Source: Hymenobacter psoromatis (lineage in GTDB: Bacteria > Bacteroidota > Bacteroidia > Cytophagales > Hymenobacteraceae). From it: a stretch of 64,000 nucleotides of DNA. Within the stretch, counting starts at the first letter, position 1. Every line of letters starts with the position of its first letter. The stretch spans positions 682,001 through 746,000 of the forward strand of contig CP014771.1 of the NCBI GenBank assembly GCA_001596155.1. Reading direction: 5' to 3'. Below are positions 45,084 to 55,089 of this stretch, one piece after another. The notes below the pieces were generated by a model, which saw only the letters and a list, made by a program, of their open reading frames with translations, searched no databases and was not told where the DNA came from. The position numbers and the translations under genes are program-made.

Positions 45084-46502
45084 TTGTTGCTCCGCCGAAT
45101 TCAGTATCTTAAGCTTGTGGCGGCCGATTTCGGGGCGGCGCTGCTGGCCTGGGTGGCGTTTTTTCTGGTGCGCAAGTACCTGCTGAGCGAGCTCACGGGT
45201 TACCCGTTCAGCGAGGGCGTGCTGTTTTACCTGTCGGGGGCGGCCGTGATGATTGGCCTGTTCTGGACCACGCTCTACGCGCTGCTGGGCGAATACCGCG
45301 ACATCTTTCGCAAGTCGCGCCTCAGCGAGCTGATTCGGCTGGCGCGGGCCTCCTTGCTGGGCACGGTCGTTATTTTCTTCGCCCTGCTGCTCGACGACCA
45401 GGGCGTGAGCAATTACCGCGCTTATTACAAGACGTTTACGGCCTATTACCTGCTGCATTTCACCATTACGGCGGTGCTGCGCATCTGGGCCGTGAGCAGC
45501 GTGCAGGGCTTGGTGCGCGGCGGGGTTATTTCGTTTCCTACCCTCCTAATTGGCTCCAACCGACTGGCCCTGAGCACGTACCGCGAGCTGGCCCGCACCG
45601 GCCGGCACCTGGGCCTGCGGCTGGTGGGCTTCGCGCCCATTGGCACGGCCATCGACCCCGAGCTGGCCCAGGCCCTGCCCGAAGTGGGCTCGTATCAGCA
45701 GGTGCCCGACCTTATCCAGCGCCTGGCCATCGAGCAGATTATCATTGCCATCGAGCCCAGCGAACACCTGCGCATTCAGGAAATTCTGACCCTGCTGGAG
45801 GGCTTGCCGGTGCGCATCAGCGTGCTGCCCGATTTGTACCAGATGCTGCTGGGCTCGGTGAAAGTCAACCACTTATTCGGCACGCCGCTCATCGAAATCA
45901 AGCAGGATTTGCTGCCCGTGTGGCAGCAGGTGCTCAAGCGCGCCCTCGATGTGGGCGCCTCGGGGCTGTTCTTGCTGCTGGCCTGGCCGGTGTACCTGTT
46001 CACGGCGTTTATGGTGCGCTCGTCGTCGCCGGGGCCTATTTTTTACCGCCAGCAGCGCGTGGGTAAGAATGGCGTGCCGTTCGATATTATCAAATTTCGC
46101 TCGATGTACGTCGATGCCGAGCGGCTGGGCCCGGCCCTCAGCTCCGACCACGACCCGCGTATCACGTCCTGGGGCCGCTTTATGCGCCGGGTGCGGCTCG
46201 ATGAGTTTCCGCAGTTCTGGAACGTCATTAAGGGCGACATGAGCTTGGTGGGGCCGCGCCCCGAGCGCCAGTTTTTCATCGACCAGATTGTGAAAATCGC
46301 GCCCCACTACCGCCACCTGCACCGCGTGCGCCCCGGCATCACCAGTCTCGGCCAGGTCAAGTACGGCTACGCCGAAACCGTGCCCCAGATGGTCGAGCGC
46401 CTTAAATTCGACATTTTATACATCGAAAATATGAGCTTGGCGATGGACTTTCGGGTGCTGCTCTACACCTTGAAAATCATCGTAGAAGGGCGAGGCAAAT
46501 AA
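45084..46502 (+). CDS. Exopolysaccharide polyprenyl glycosylphosphotransferase
   Basis: This 472-residue membrane enzyme starts polysaccharide repeat assembly by moving a sugar-phosphate onto undecaprenyl phosphate. There are four N-terminal helices, a CoA-binding-like middle domain (PTLLIGSNRLALSTYRELAR), a fifth helix (residues about 295-315), and the bacterial sugar-transferase domain with YRQQRVGKNGVPFDIIKFRS, RRVRLDEFPQFWNVIKGDMS and LVGPRPE. The start is a TTG pair at 45084, with no ATG nearby. No other glycan genes flank it. Confidence 0.92.
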   Translation: MLLRRIQYLKLVAADFGAALLAWVAFFLVRKYLLSELTGYPFSEGVLFYLSGAAVMIGLFWTTLYALLGEYRDIFRKSRLSELIRLARASLLGTVVIFFALLLDDQGVSNYRAYYKTFTAYYLLHFTITAVLRIWAVSSVQGLVRGGVISFPTLLIGSNRLALSTYRELARTGRHLGLRLVGFAPIGTAIDPELAQALPEVGSYQQVPDLIQRLAIEQIIIAIEPSEHLRIQEILTLLEGLPVRISVLPDLYQMLLGSVKVNHLFGTPLIEIKQDLLPVWQQVLKRALDVGASGLFLLLAWPVYLFTAFMVRSSSPGPIFYRQQRVGKNGVPFDIIKFRSMYVDAERLGPALSSDHDPRITSWGRFMRRVRLDEFPQFWNVIKGDMSLVGPRPERQFFIDQIVKIAPHYRHLHRVRPGITSLGQVKYGYAETVPQMVERLKFDILYIENMSLAMDFRVLLYTLKIIVEGRGK

Positions 46503-46503
46503 A

Positions 46504-46690
46504 ATCGCGGATTTCGCGGATTTCGCGGATTCTAATGGCGCTGGCGGCTTTTCCGGTCGTCGCGGCCATCTTTTTTCGGTGTTGCTGGTTTTATTTCCGC
46601 TAGTCATCCCCTGCCGCCGCCATTTTCCTCTAATTGGCAGCCGCGGGCCATCCGAATCCGCGAAATCCGCGCAATCTATTAAATCTGCGA
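46504..46690. repeat. Inverted repeat built on CGCGGATTT units (family G)
   Basis: Three tandem CGCGGATTT-like units (46505-46531) are mirrored by AATCCGCGAAATCCGCG and AAATCTGCGATT units near 46653-46692, just before the riboflavin synthase start. About 110 bases lie between. Its role is unknown; it may be another palindromic element. Confidence 0.7.
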
Positions 46691-46693
46691 TTC

Positions 46694-47311
46694 ATGTTCA
46701 CCGGAATTATTGAAACTGTCGGCACCGTTGTCGGCACTGCCGAGCAAGGCACCAACCGCCATTTCACTATCCAGTCGCCCTTCGCCAGTGAGCTGAAAAT
46801 CGACCAGAGCGTGGCCCACGACGGCGTGTGCCTCACGGTAGTAGCCCTCGATGCCGCAGCCGGCACGCACGTTGTGACGGCCATTGACGAGACGCTGCGC
46901 AAGACTAACCTGGGCCAGTGGCAGCCCGGCCGCCATATTAACCTGGAGCGCTGCCTGGCTGCCGGCGGGCGCTTCGACGGCCACATCGTGCAGGGCCACG
47001 TCGATGCCACCGCCGAGTGCCTCAGCGTGCAGGACCAGGATGGCTCCTGGCTCTTCCGCTTCCGCCACGAGGCCGGCCCGCAGCGCCTCACGGTGGAGAA
47101 AGGCTCCATCACCATCAACGGCGTGAGTCTCACCTGCTTCAACTCGACGCCGACCGAGTTTTCGGTAGCCATTATCCCCTATACCTATGAGCACACCGGC
47201 TTCTACCAGTTGCAAGCCGGCGACCGCGTGAACCTGGAGTTCGACATCGTGGGCAAGTACGTGGCCAAGCTGCTGGCCAGCCAGGGCCTCATAGCCAGCG
47301 TCGAAGCCTAA
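46694..47311 (+). CDS. ribE: Riboflavin synthase alpha chain
   Basis: This 205-residue enzyme dismutates two 6,7-dimethyl-8-ribityllumazine molecules to riboflavin. It has two lumazine-binding halves: MFTGIIETVGTV with VAHDGVCLTVVA, and FDGHIVQGHVDATA with ITINGVSLTCF. The ATG at 46694 starts at the invariant MFTGII; an upstream ATG at 46634 runs through the repeat. No other rib genes or FMN riboswitch were seen nearby. Confidence 0.96.
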   Translation: MFTGIIETVGTVVGTAEQGTNRHFTIQSPFASELKIDQSVAHDGVCLTVVALDAAAGTHVVTAIDETLRKTNLGQWQPGRHINLERCLAAGGRFDGHIVQGHVDATAECLSVQDQDGSWLFRFRHEAGPQRLTVEKGSITINGVSLTCFNSTPTEFSVAIIPYTYEHTGFYQLQAGDRVNLEFDIVGKYVAKLLASQGLIASVEA

Positions 47312-47378
47312 CCCGCTGGCCTTAGGCGCGAAAAGTGGGGGTAGGGGGCCGGTTACATCCCGGCCGCCTACCCCCCTC

Positions 47379-47582
47379 ATGGCCCACCAACGCGAAGAAC
47401 TCGAACCTAATCCCGGCGACAAACGCTACATCCGCCGCGACGACGACGGCCAGATTGAAACCTCAGTGGACCTCAACCGCTCCCTTACGCAAGACGACCG
47501 CCACAACGCCAAGCAAACCAGCAAGCCCGGCCAGGGCGACCACGGCGACGGCCACATGGGGGATAGGGAGCCGGCGGAGTGA
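47379..47582 (+). CDS. Small hydrophilic protein of unknown function
   Basis: This 67-residue protein is highly charged (MAHQREELEPNPGDKRYIRR onward), rich in Asp, Arg, Gln and His, and has no signal or hydrophobic core, so it is probably disordered. It follows riboflavin synthase by 67 bases. Resemblance to short stress-type hydrophilic proteins of Bacteroidota is only compositional. Alternative frames are less convincing. Confidence 0.6.
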   Translation: MAHQREELEPNPGDKRYIRRDDDGQIETSVDLNRSLTQDDRHNAKQTSKPGQGDHGDGHMGDREPAE

Positions 47583-47634
47583 TTGATACTGAGCGAACAA
47601 CGGTAAGTTCGATGGCTGCAGATTTTATAACATA

Positions 47635-48704
47635 TAGGACTTACGCAAAAGCTGTAACTTGAAAAGAAAAGCGATGAAAGCGACCGCGCAACTTTACGGG
47701 CAGTTTTTGGTGAGCAGCCAGGTAAATTACACGGGCACGTACCTGGCTGACCATCTGGAGGGCCTGACGCACGACAATGTGCGTTACTTCTTCAAGACCA
47801 ACCAGTTTACGCCGCGCCAGCTCTGGCAGCAGGTGCGCCCGCAGCTCGTACCCAGCGCGCGCGGGTACGTGTTGTTCGATGACACGGTGCTGGATAAACA
47901 CCACAGCCGGCGCATTGAACTGGTTCGCCGGCAGTACAGTGGCAATGCCCACGGCGTGATTGCCGGCATCGGCCTGGTCACCTGCGTCTATGTTAATCCC
48001 GACACCGACCAGTTCTGGCTGATTGACTACCGCCTCTTCGCCCCCGACACCGTTGGCAAGACCAAGCTCGAGCACGTGGCCGACATGCTCGGCCAGTTGG
48101 CCCCACGCGGCCTTACGTACCGCACGGTCTTGATGGACAGTTGGTACGCCACCACAGCCCTGTTCAAGTGGCTGATGAAGGCCGGCAAAACGTTTTACTG
48201 TCCGCTGAAAACGCGCTTCAAGCGTTTGGGAGCAACCGCTTGGTGGACGATTCTGGCGGCCAGCAGCCCTACCAGCCCGTGGGCTGCCTGAGTTGGTCGA
48301 CTGCGGAAGTGGCGGCTGGCAAAACCCTGAAAGTAAAGGGGATGCCGAAGGAGTGCAAATTGAAGCTTTTCCGCGTACTGGTGTCTCCCCACCGGACGGA
48401 CTACCTCTTGACCAACGAGGTAGAGCCCCGCGACACGGCCGCTGCCGAACAAGAAAGCAGCGTTCGCTGGACGATTGAGCAGTTTCACCGCGAACTCAAG
48501 CAGCTTACCGGCGTGCAGGCCTGCCAGTGCCGGCTGGCCCGCAGCCAGCGCAACCACATTGCCCTGGCCGTGCGGGCCTGGACCCAGCTCAAACAAGCCG
48601 CGTACCAAACTCAAAAAACGGTTTATCAGCTCAAGCAAGGCTTTTTGGATGCATATATGCGGCACGAATTGACACAGCCAGCATTGGCTTTTGCGTAAGT
48701 CCTA
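47635..48704. mobile_element. IS701/IS4-like insertion sequence
   Basis: The 18-base perfect inverted ends TAGGACTTACGCAAAAGC (47635-47652) and GCTTTTGCGTAAGTCCTA (48687-48704) bound a 1070-base element with a two-frame transposase. No matching target duplication is seen (CATA left, AACT right), which suggests a rearrangement. A truncated IS5-type gene begins immediately at its right end. Confidence 0.88.
47674..48698 (+). CDS. IS701/IS4-like DDE transposase spanning a -1 frameshift
   Basis: The first frame runs from 47674 (or TTG at 47659) to a stop near 48291, with catalytic Asp in VLFDDTVLDK and LMDSWYA. The conserved continuation NRLVDDSGGQQPYQPVGCLS, through the Glu-bearing WTIEQFHRELKQLTG, lies one base back and stops at 48698. 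At the shift is T_TTG_GGA (48225-48231) in the zero frame, which fits the X_XXY_YYZ slippery pattern. It could be programmed, or a simple one-base deletion inactivating the gene. Confidence 0.82.
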
Positions 48705-49066
48705 AACTGCTTAAAAAGGAGTTTGATGTAAACCTGGGGCTGCTCGACCTCTTCGACTTGTTGGCCGATTTGGGTTATTTGGGGCTAGTCGCCGACTACG
48801 AGGCGGCTCCCCAAAGTTTGCCCCATCGCAAGCCCCGCCGCAGCAAAAAGCGCCCCGACGCGGCCCTGACCGATGCTCAACGGGCCGACAACCGCCTCCA
48901 CGCTAGCCGCCGCGTCAAGGTCGAACACGCCATCAGTGGGGCCAAACGCCTGGGCTGCGTCGCCCAAACCTGCCGCAATAAGTCCGCCTCGTTCAACGAC
49001 CGTTTGTTGGCCCTGGCTTGCGGAATCTGGAACTGGCATCTCGGCAAACAAAAAGAAGTTATTTAG
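48705..49066 (+). pseudogene. 5'-truncated IS5-family transposase remnant
   Basis: Only the C-terminal part survives: LGYLGLVADYEAAPQS, the basic KPRRSKKRPDAALTDAQR, and the Glu region RRVKVEHAISGAKRLG through GIWNWHLGKQ. The frame enters from the abutting IS701-like element, so its start is lost. Just downstream, AACAAGTCTA (49068-49077) matches the right end of the intact IS5-type element at 16640-17621, though the proteins differ. Confidence 0.85.
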
Positions 49067-49091
49067 GAACAAGTCTATTATCAAGGTCTTC

Positions 49092-49580
49092 ATGCTCAGT
49101 AACCTAGTTGCTTTCTTCGCCCCTCTTCCCGACCCGCGCTGTGCTGGCCGCACCCGGCACCGCTTACTTGATGTGCTCGTTATCGCCGTTTGTGCCGTAG
49201 TGGCCGGTGCGGAGACTTGGGTCGATATCGCCGACTACGGACGGATGAAGCACGCCTGGCTGGCCACTTTTTTGGATTTGCCCCACGGCAGTGCCTACCA
49301 CGACACGTTCAGGCGCGTGTTCTCGCTGGTGGACCCGCAGGGACTGGAGCAGTGCTTCCGCCAGTGGATAGCCAGCGCCGCCCCGCCCCTACCGCGCGAA
49401 GTAGTCGCCATCGATGGCAAGACGGTGCGCCGCTCCTTTGACCGCGGGCGGGCCCAGGGGCCCCTACACGTAGTCAGTGCGTTCGCCACGCAGCAGGGCC
49501 CAAGTCTGGGGCAGGTAGGGGTTCTTGTTCCTATCGAGCGGCCCGCGCGCGCGACCGTCAGGCGGACTGGCACAACGTAA
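49092..49580 (+). pseudogene. 3'-truncated ISAs1-family (H-repeat) transposase
   Basis: The frame starts MLSNLVAFFAPLPDPRCAGR and follows the ISAs1 pattern: HRLLDVLVIAVCAVVAGAE, the Asp-bearing VVAIDGKTVRRSFDR, then HVVSAFATQQGPSLGQV near 49516. After that the sequence departs from the family and ends at a chance stop at 49580. About half the usual 370-residue protein is missing. The break coincides with the start of the hydrolase fragment. Confidence 0.85.
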
Positions 49581-50242
49581 CCCTATCGGCGTGGCTAATT
49601 GAACCGTCGGTTAAGGCTACTGACCTACATACCACAGTCGTAGTGGCAGGTGGTGATGCCTACAACATGTCGAGCAACATCTACACCGCTTGGGCTTTAG
49701 CGGATGCTGGCTACCGCTCCCTGTTGTTCGATTACCGAGGGTTTGGGCATAGCCAGGCGTTTGCCATTGACAAGCAACGGCTTTACTATGAAGAGTTTGC
49801 CACTGACCTACAAGCAGCTCCCCACGACCAGGTGGGCATTTTGGGGTTATCTATGGGAGCCATCGTGGGCTCGGAAGTAGCGGCTAAAGACAAACCGGCC
49901 TTTTTAATAACGGAGGGGTACGCAGGTAATTTACCCGCTATAGTGGCTCACTTTAAGACCGTTAACGATGATATCGTGACGCTCCCTACTGAGGCCACCG
50001 CTTACCCTCGTATAGCTCCCCAAGTGAACTGCCCTTGGTTACTTATTGCTGGCACCAAAGATGAGAATACCCCTTTAGCTGATTCTCTTGCTGTTATACA
50101 AGCAGCTCGCCGCCGTCAGCGCCGCCAAGTGCTGACGGTAGACTGTGGCCATTTAGGAGTGCAAGACAAGCTAACAGAAAAGTTTTTTGCGGAAGGGTAC
50201 GTTCGGGCAATTGGCCGTTTTCTAGCAGGTGGCAAGATTTAA
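49541..50242 (+). pseudogene. N-terminally truncated alpha/beta hydrolase
   Basis: The frame (RQADWHNVTLSAWLIE onward) lacks a family-like start; the first ATG is at 49643, past the first core strands. The catalytic residues remain: nucleophile GLSMG, Asp in GTKDENTP and His in CGHLGVQ, with DYRGFGHS upstream. It resembles exported or membrane-anchored serine hydrolases whose signal region is gone, replaced by the ISAs1 remnant. A deletion between the IS and the hydrolase is the likely cause. A product from 49643 (199 residues) would probably be non-functional. Confidence 0.75.
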
Positions 50243-50852
50243 ATATAACATTGTATAATTACATAGAAATATTTATCATTTTCAAAATCTATTAACTATC
50301 CAGCAACAAGCGCACTACTTTTACATGTAGTAAACGGTGAATCACAACATGTAAACAGTAGAGATATCCTGTGAGCTAATGGCTCCAAAAGGCATACATT
50401 AAGTGCCAGGCTACTTGGCACCACCATTGGCTTACCGAGTAGGGAAGCGCACTGAGCCACCTGCTGTTAGACCTTACCAAGGGTAATGGGACCTACGCTG
50501 TTAGCCAACTTAAGGGTGACCTGACTAATGGGTCAGTCCACTGCCTCTGCACTGTGTTTGCAGACAAGCCAAGTCTGACCAAGTGCAGTTGCGGGATAGC
50601 GAGGGGCTCTAAAATGTAGCTCCTTAGCCACCTAGCTAGCCGGTCGGCTGGACCAGCAGACACGCTGCTCAGACTATAAAATTCCTTACGGCAGAAAGGT
50701 GGTACCTTACATGGCAGTCAGGTGTATGCTGCATATAAGTTTGCATTATTTTTGCATTAAATCAATACGAAGTAATTTTTATTAGGTAGGGCTAGCCTCT
50801 GTTCACCTGGTATGCTCATGCCACAACTATAAAGAATTAGGCGCTTGCCTTC
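50243..50852. other. Low-GC intergenic region without a gene
   Basis: About 610 bases of lower GC than the rest, with short chance palindromes (TGCCAGGCTACTTGGCA near 50405) and a direct repeat TTTGCATTA near 50740-50759 about 100 bases before the kinase start, which might belong to its promoter. No coding frame, tRNA or riboswitch was recognised. Confidence 0.5.
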
Positions 50853-53800
50853 ATGGCCGGCGAACTATCCACGATGAAGGAAAGCGAAAAAAAATACCGA
50901 CGCTTGCTTGAAGCAAGCCAAGATTTAGTGGTTACTCTTGATGTAGCGGGTAACATCCTCGATACCAATGAGGCAGCGGTAACCCTGACGGGCGTAGAAC
51001 GTGATACCTTGATAGGGGCCAACTTCTTTGCCTTTTTTACCGAGCCGGAATTGGTGGGGGAGGCCTATCAGGAAGTGCTGGCCAATGGGGCGGTCCGCAA
51101 CGTGCCGTTTACGCTTCGGTACACCACTGGCAGGCTGACCGAGGTCTTGTTTGACGGCTCCGTGAATAAAGACAACCAGGGTGCCGTGCTGGGTGCCGTA
51201 ATAGTAGCCCGGGAAGTGGCCGGGAAAAACTGGGCTACCGAGCTAGGTATTGCCAATAAAGAGTTGGCGTTTCAGCACAACGAAAAGGAAAAGCGGGCTG
51301 ACGAACTCAGCATTGCCAACGAGGAGTTGGCCTACCAGAACGACGAGAAAGAAAAGCGGGCCCAGGAGTTGAGTGTGGCCAATACGGAGTTGGCTTTTCA
51401 AAACGACGAGAAAGAAAAGCGCGCCGCGGAGCTGAGTATCGCCAATGAAGAACTGGCCTTCCAACACAACGAGAAAGAAAAACGAGCGGCCGAACTTGGC
51501 ATTGCCAATGAAGAACTAGCCTTTCAAAACGACGAGAAGGAGAAGCGCGCCGCCGAGCTAGGCATTGCTAACAAGGAGCTGGCGTTTCAAAACGATGAGA
51601 AGGAAAAGCGGGCTCAGGAGCTCCTCATTGCGAATACCGAACTGGCTTTTCAGAACGACGAGAAAGAGAAGCGCGCCCAGGAACTAGGCATTGCCAACAC
51701 TGAATTGGCGTTTCAAAACGATGAGAAAGAAAAGCGCGCGGCGGAGCTCAGCATTGCCAACAAAGAGCTGGCGTTTCAGAACGACGAAAAGGAAAAGCGG
51801 GCCCAGGAATTAATCGTGGCGAACGCGGAACTGGCGTTTCAGAATGACGAAAAGGAAAAGCGGGCGCAGGAATTGAGTATTGCCAACATTGAGCTGGCTT
51901 TTCAGAACGATGAGAAGGAGAAGCGGGCCGCCGAACTGGTCATTGCCAACAAGGAGCTGGCGTTTCAAAACGACGAAAAGGTGAAGCGGGCCGCCGAGCT
52001 GCGCGTGGCCAACTACGCCCGAAGTCTGATTGAGGCCAGTCGCGACCCGCTCGTTACCATCAGCCCGGAGGGGAAAATAACGGACATGAACCTGGCCACG
52101 GTCAACATCACCGGCATGGAGCGTGCGCAGCTGATTGGGTCCGATTTCTTCGCCTATTTCACCGACCCGCAGATGGCGCGCGAGGTGTACCAAGAAGTGT
52201 TTGCCAAGGGCACGGTGGCCGATTCGCCCCTCACCCTGCGTCATAAAGACGGCAAGCTGACGGATGTGCTCTTCAACGGGTCGGTGTATAAGAACGACGA
52301 GGGCAAGGTGCTGGGCGTAGTGATTGTGGCCCGCGACGTGACGGACCAAAAGCGCATTGCCACCGAGCTGATTGAGGCCAAATTTGCGGCCGAGCGCGCC
52401 ACCGTGCGGGCCGAAGAAGCCCAGGCCAAAGCCGAAAGCGCCACCGGCATCGCCGAAAATGCGGTGAAAGCCAAGCAGCAGTTCCTCAGCAATATGAGTC
52501 ACGAGATTCGCACGCCCATGAACGCCATCATCGGCTTCACGAAGGTGGTGCTGAAGACCGAGCTCACCGACAAGCAGCGGGAATACCTAACGGCTATCAA
52601 ACTCAGTGGCGACACGCTCATTGTGCTCATCAATGACATTCTGGACTTGGCCAAGGTGGACGCGGGCAAGATGACCTTTGAGCAAATCCCGTTCAAGCTC
52701 TCGGCGTCGGTAGCGGCGATGGTGCATCTGTTCGAGACTAAGATTCAGGAGAAGAACCTGACGCTGGTGATGGACTACGACGCCAAAATTCCGGAAGTGC
52801 TGGTGGGCGACCCGGTGCGGCTGCACCAAATTATTCTTAACCTGGTGAGCAATGCCGTCAAGTTTACCAGCGAAGGCACCATCACCGTGGGCGTGCGGAT
52901 GCTGGTGCAGGACCAGGAGAAAGTCATCCTGGAGTTTGCCGTGACCGATACCGGCATCGGCATTGAGCAAGAAAAGCTGGGTACCGTATTCGACGATTTT
53001 CAGCAGGCTACGAGCGGCACGAGTCGCCTGTACGGCGGCACGGGGCTGGGACTGGCCATTGTCAAAAACCTGGTGGAACCCCAGGGCGGCACCATCCACG
53101 TAAAAAGTAAGGTGGGCGGGGGCTCGACCTTCAGCTTCATCTTGAGCTTTGGTAAAACTACCGAGAAGGCCGACACCGAGTCAGGCCTGACCATTGAGCT
53201 GGAAACCGGGTTTCAGGATGTCAGAATCCTGGTAGTAGAAGATATTGCCCTGAACCAGCTCTTGATGAAGACGCTGCTGGAAGACTTCGGCTTTGAGATG
53301 GAGGTGGCTGGCAACGGCAAAATAGCTCTCGAAAAGCTGCGCACCACCCGCTACGACATCGTGCTCATGGACCTGCAAATGCCGGTTATGAATGGGTTCG
53401 AGGCCACCGAATACATCCGTAACGAGCTGCACTTAACCGTGCCCATTATTGCCCTCACGGCCGACGTGACGACGGTGGACGTGGAGAAATGCAAGACCGT
53501 GGGGATGAACGACTACATCTCGAAACCAATTGATGACAAGCTGCTCTACAGCAAAATCATCAAGTACCTGAAGCAGTCCGATTTCGACCAAACCGCGGTG
53601 GCACCGGCCGCCGGCCACCTGCCAGCCCCGCCCCAGACCTGCGTCAACTTCGACTATCTGAAACGGATAACCAAAAGCGACGCCCGCATGGCCGAAATGA
53701 TTGGCCTCTACCTGCAGGAAATTCCGCAGCTGGTGCAAACTATGAAAAAGGCCATTGCCGAAAAGGACTGGCTTGCCCTAAAGCGCGCCACGCATTCCCT

Positions 53801-54038
53801 CATTCCCACCTTTGCCACGATGGGCATAGACCCGGCATTTGAGGACATTACCAAAGCCATTCAGGTCTTGGCAGTGAGCCTGATTTCCGTGGGCGAAGGC
53901 ACCAGCCGGGAGACTATGACCGGCTTGTTGTCCTTGTTTTCGAAGATAGAAACTGTCTGCGCCCTGGCCGCCCAGGAACTGGAGGAAAAGCTCCGCTCAC
54001 TTTCACGTAGCCTTGCCCAGGCGCAGGCCACTGGATAG
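50853..54038 (+). CDS. Soluble hybrid histidine kinase (PAS, 12-repeat coiled coil, PAS, HisKA, HATPase, REC, HPt)
   Basis: This 1061-residue cytosolic protein has no membrane helix. PAS-1 spans about residues 15-125. Twelve 21-residue repeats (residues 130-381; see separate entry) lead to PAS-2 (about 386-495), which is clearly a duplicate of PAS-1 ([12 protein letters not shown] versus [12 protein letters not shown]). HisKA follows with [17 protein letters not shown], then HATPase ([34 protein letters not shown]), a receiver with Asp in [13 protein letters not shown] and Lys in YISKPID, and a C-terminal HPt domain with His in [14 protein letters not shown]. It is a complete phosphorelay; the output partner is not in the window. 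Confidence 0.95.
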   Translation: MAGELSTMKESEKKYRRLLEASQDLVVTLDVAGNILDTNEAAVTLTGVERDTLIGANFFAFFTEPELVGEAYQEVLANGAVRNVPFTLRYTTGRLTEVLFDGSVNKDNQGAVLGAVIVAREVAGKNWATELGIANKELAFQHNEKEKRADELSIANEELAYQNDEKEKRAQELSVANTELAFQNDEKEKRAAELSIANEELAFQHNEKEKRAAELGIANEELAFQNDEKEKRAAELGIANKELAFQNDEKEKRAQELLIANTELAFQNDEKEKRAQELGIANTELAFQNDEKEKRAAELSIANKELAFQNDEKEKRAQELIVANAELAFQNDEKEKRAQELSIANIELAFQNDEKEKRAAELVIANKELAFQNDEKVKRAAELRVANYARSLIEASRDPLVTISPEGKITDMNLATVNITGMERAQLIGSDFFAYFTDPQMAREVYQEVFAKGTVADSPLTLRHKDGKLTDVLFNGSVYKNDEGKVLGVVIVARDVTDQKRIATELIEAKFAAERATVRAEEAQAKAESATGIAENAVKAKQQFLSNMSHEIRTPMNAIIGFTKVVLKTELTDKQREYLTAIKLSGDTLIVLINDILDLAKVDAGKMTFEQIPFKLSASVAAMVHLFETKIQEKNLTLVMDYDAKIPEVLVGDPVRLHQIILNLVSNAVKFTSEGTITVGVRMLVQDQEKVILEFAVTDTGIGIEQEKLGTVFDDFQQATSGTSRLYGGTGLGLAIVKNLVEPQGGTIHVKSKVGGGSTFSFILSFGKTTEKADTESGLTIELETGFQDVRILVVEDIALNQLLMKTLLEDFGFEMEVAGNGKIALEKLRTTRYDIVLMDLQMPVMNGFEATEYIRNELHLTVPIIALTADVTTVDVEKCKTVGMNDYISKPIDDKLLYSKIIKYLKQSDFDQTAVAPAAGHLPAPPQTCVNFDYLKRITKSDARMAEMIGLYLQEIPQLVQTMKKAIAEKDWLALKRATHSLIPTFATMGIDPAFEDITKAIQVLAVSLISVGEGTSRETMTGLLSLFSKIETVCALAAQELEEKLRSLSRSLAQAQATG
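51240..51995 (+). repeat. Twelve in-frame 63-base repeats encoding [21 protein letters not shown]
   Basis: Each unit is 63 bases, or 21 residues, equal to three heptads, so the array should form one unbroken coiled coil. Positions 3, 7 and 21 vary (S/G/L/V, K/E/T/A/I, A/Q/D). Synonymous codons differ between units, while the protein consensus is nearly invariant. A partial thirteenth unit (ELRVAN) enters PAS-2. Confidence 0.97.
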
Positions 54039-54399
54039 CAGGTGAAGTAATCGAGTAAATCGAGACAGTTAAGGCCTTATTTTCCTTCGTTCTGAAAAAT
54101 ATTCCCAGGCTCGTTGTTAGGCGCAGGGGGGGGGCATCAGCAAGGCACACCTTTCTAGACCTGCCTTCAGTAGCCGCCTTGGCTAAGCGCCACTGAGGAC
54201 GGCCAGTCAGCAGGTTGGGTACCCGTTAGGTCACTTCTTATGGCAGGTCTAGGCAGTCCACTTAGATGAGCCAAAAATCGCCCTTATTCCGGTAAGTGTC
54301 CGACAACTTCCTTTTTGTTAAGGGATTAAAAGGAGAATTTAACGCTGACCCAGGAGAAAATGATTATCAATCCAGTTAAATTCACGCATCCTGACTTAC
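54039..54399. other. Intergenic region without a gene
   Basis: About 360 bases between the hybrid kinase and the PAP2 gene stop. It contains a G9 run near 54125 and no recognisable RNA, repeat or terminator. Confidence 0.5.
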
Positions 54400-55089
54400 C
54401 TAACCAGTCCGTACCCCATCCCAGCGCCGAAAGGCCCACGCCGCGCCCGCGCCCAGCGCCGCGCCCAGCAGCCAGCCGCCCAGCACGTCGAGGGGGTAGT
54501 GCGCGGCCAAATATACTCGGCTGTATGAAATCAGCAGCGCCCACAGAAACACGCCGATTTTGAGGGCGCGAAACCGGCCGGCTGGTAGCGTCAGCAGCAG
54601 GAAAACGGCCAGCCCCATCGCGTTGGCGGCGTGCGACGACATGAAGCCATATTGCCCGCCGCAGCCGTCGGGCAGGTAAAGCTGCGCGGCCAGGTCGGCA
54701 GCGTGGCAGGGGCGGGGGCGCGCCGCCCAGGGCTTGAATATGCGGCTCGTGATGCTGTCGGCCAGGGCCACGGTGGCAGCTAGCAGCAAGAGCAGACGCC
54801 CGGCGCGGCGCCGAAAGTGGTAAATAAGCCAGCCCAGCAGCACCGCGTAAAACGGAAACCACACCTTAATCTGGGAGGCGAACGTCATCACCGCATCCAG
54901 CGCCGGCGTGCGGGCGTGGTTGATGGCCAGCAGCACGCGGTGGTCAGCATTAATTATGAATTGTGAAGTATGAATTATGAATGGCGTTCGGAGCAGTAGC
55001 CCACCCGACGAAAGCAGGCCAGCCAGCGCCTGATAATACCACCCGCCCATTACCAATTCATAATTCATAATTTCTAATTCATAATTCAA
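54400..55089 (-). CDS. PAP2-family phosphatase whose N-terminus is encoded by an inserted palindrome
   Basis: The family core begins near DHRVLLAINHARTPALDAVM. It carries the phosphatase signature: K and RP in KPWAARPRP, SSHAANAMG and SRVYLAAHYPLDVLGG, with several membrane helices. It is probably an undecaprenyl-diphosphate or lipid phosphatase. All usable ATGs (55089 and two more within the next 40 bases) lie in the AT-rich inverted repeat, so the first roughly 48 residues (starting MNYELEIMNYELVMGG) come from the element. No ATG, GTG or TTG is evident at the expected position just before the core. The start therefore remains uncertain. Confidence 0.82.
   Translation of the reverse strand: MNYELEIMNYELVMGGWYYQALAGLLSSGGLLLRTPFIIHTSQFIINADHRVLLAINHARTPALDAVMTFASQIKVWFPFYAVLLGWLIYHFRRRAGRLLLLLAATVALADSITSRIFKPWAARPRPCHAADLAAQLYLPDGCGGQYGFMSSHAANAMGLAVFLLLTLPAGRFRALKIGVFLWALLISYSRVYLAAHYPLDVLGGWLLGAALGAGAAWAFRRWDGVRTG
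54951..55088. repeat. AT-rich inverted repeat (family F) at the PAP2 gene start
   Basis: The left arm (about 54951-54983, TAATTATGAATTGTGAAG onward) and right arm (about 55052-55088, CAATTCATAATTCATAATTT onward) are imperfect reverse complements made of ATGAATT units, with about 70 GC-richer bases between. It overlaps the first codons of the PAP2 gene. Confidence 0.82.

Noticed and set aside
46504..46531. Triple CGCGGATTT as possible iterons or protein-binding sites
   Set aside because: The units are mirrored before riboflavin synthase, fitting the inverted-repeat pattern of this genome. There is no replication gene nearby.
46694..47311. FMN riboswitch upstream of riboflavin synthase
   Set aside because: The upstream 190 bases are occupied by the CGCGGATTT inverted repeat, and no conserved FMN aptamer sequence was seen.
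51240..51995. Regular 63-base repeats that could suggest a CRISPR array
   Set aside because: There are no spacers, the units are contiguous and in frame, and they encode a coiled coil.
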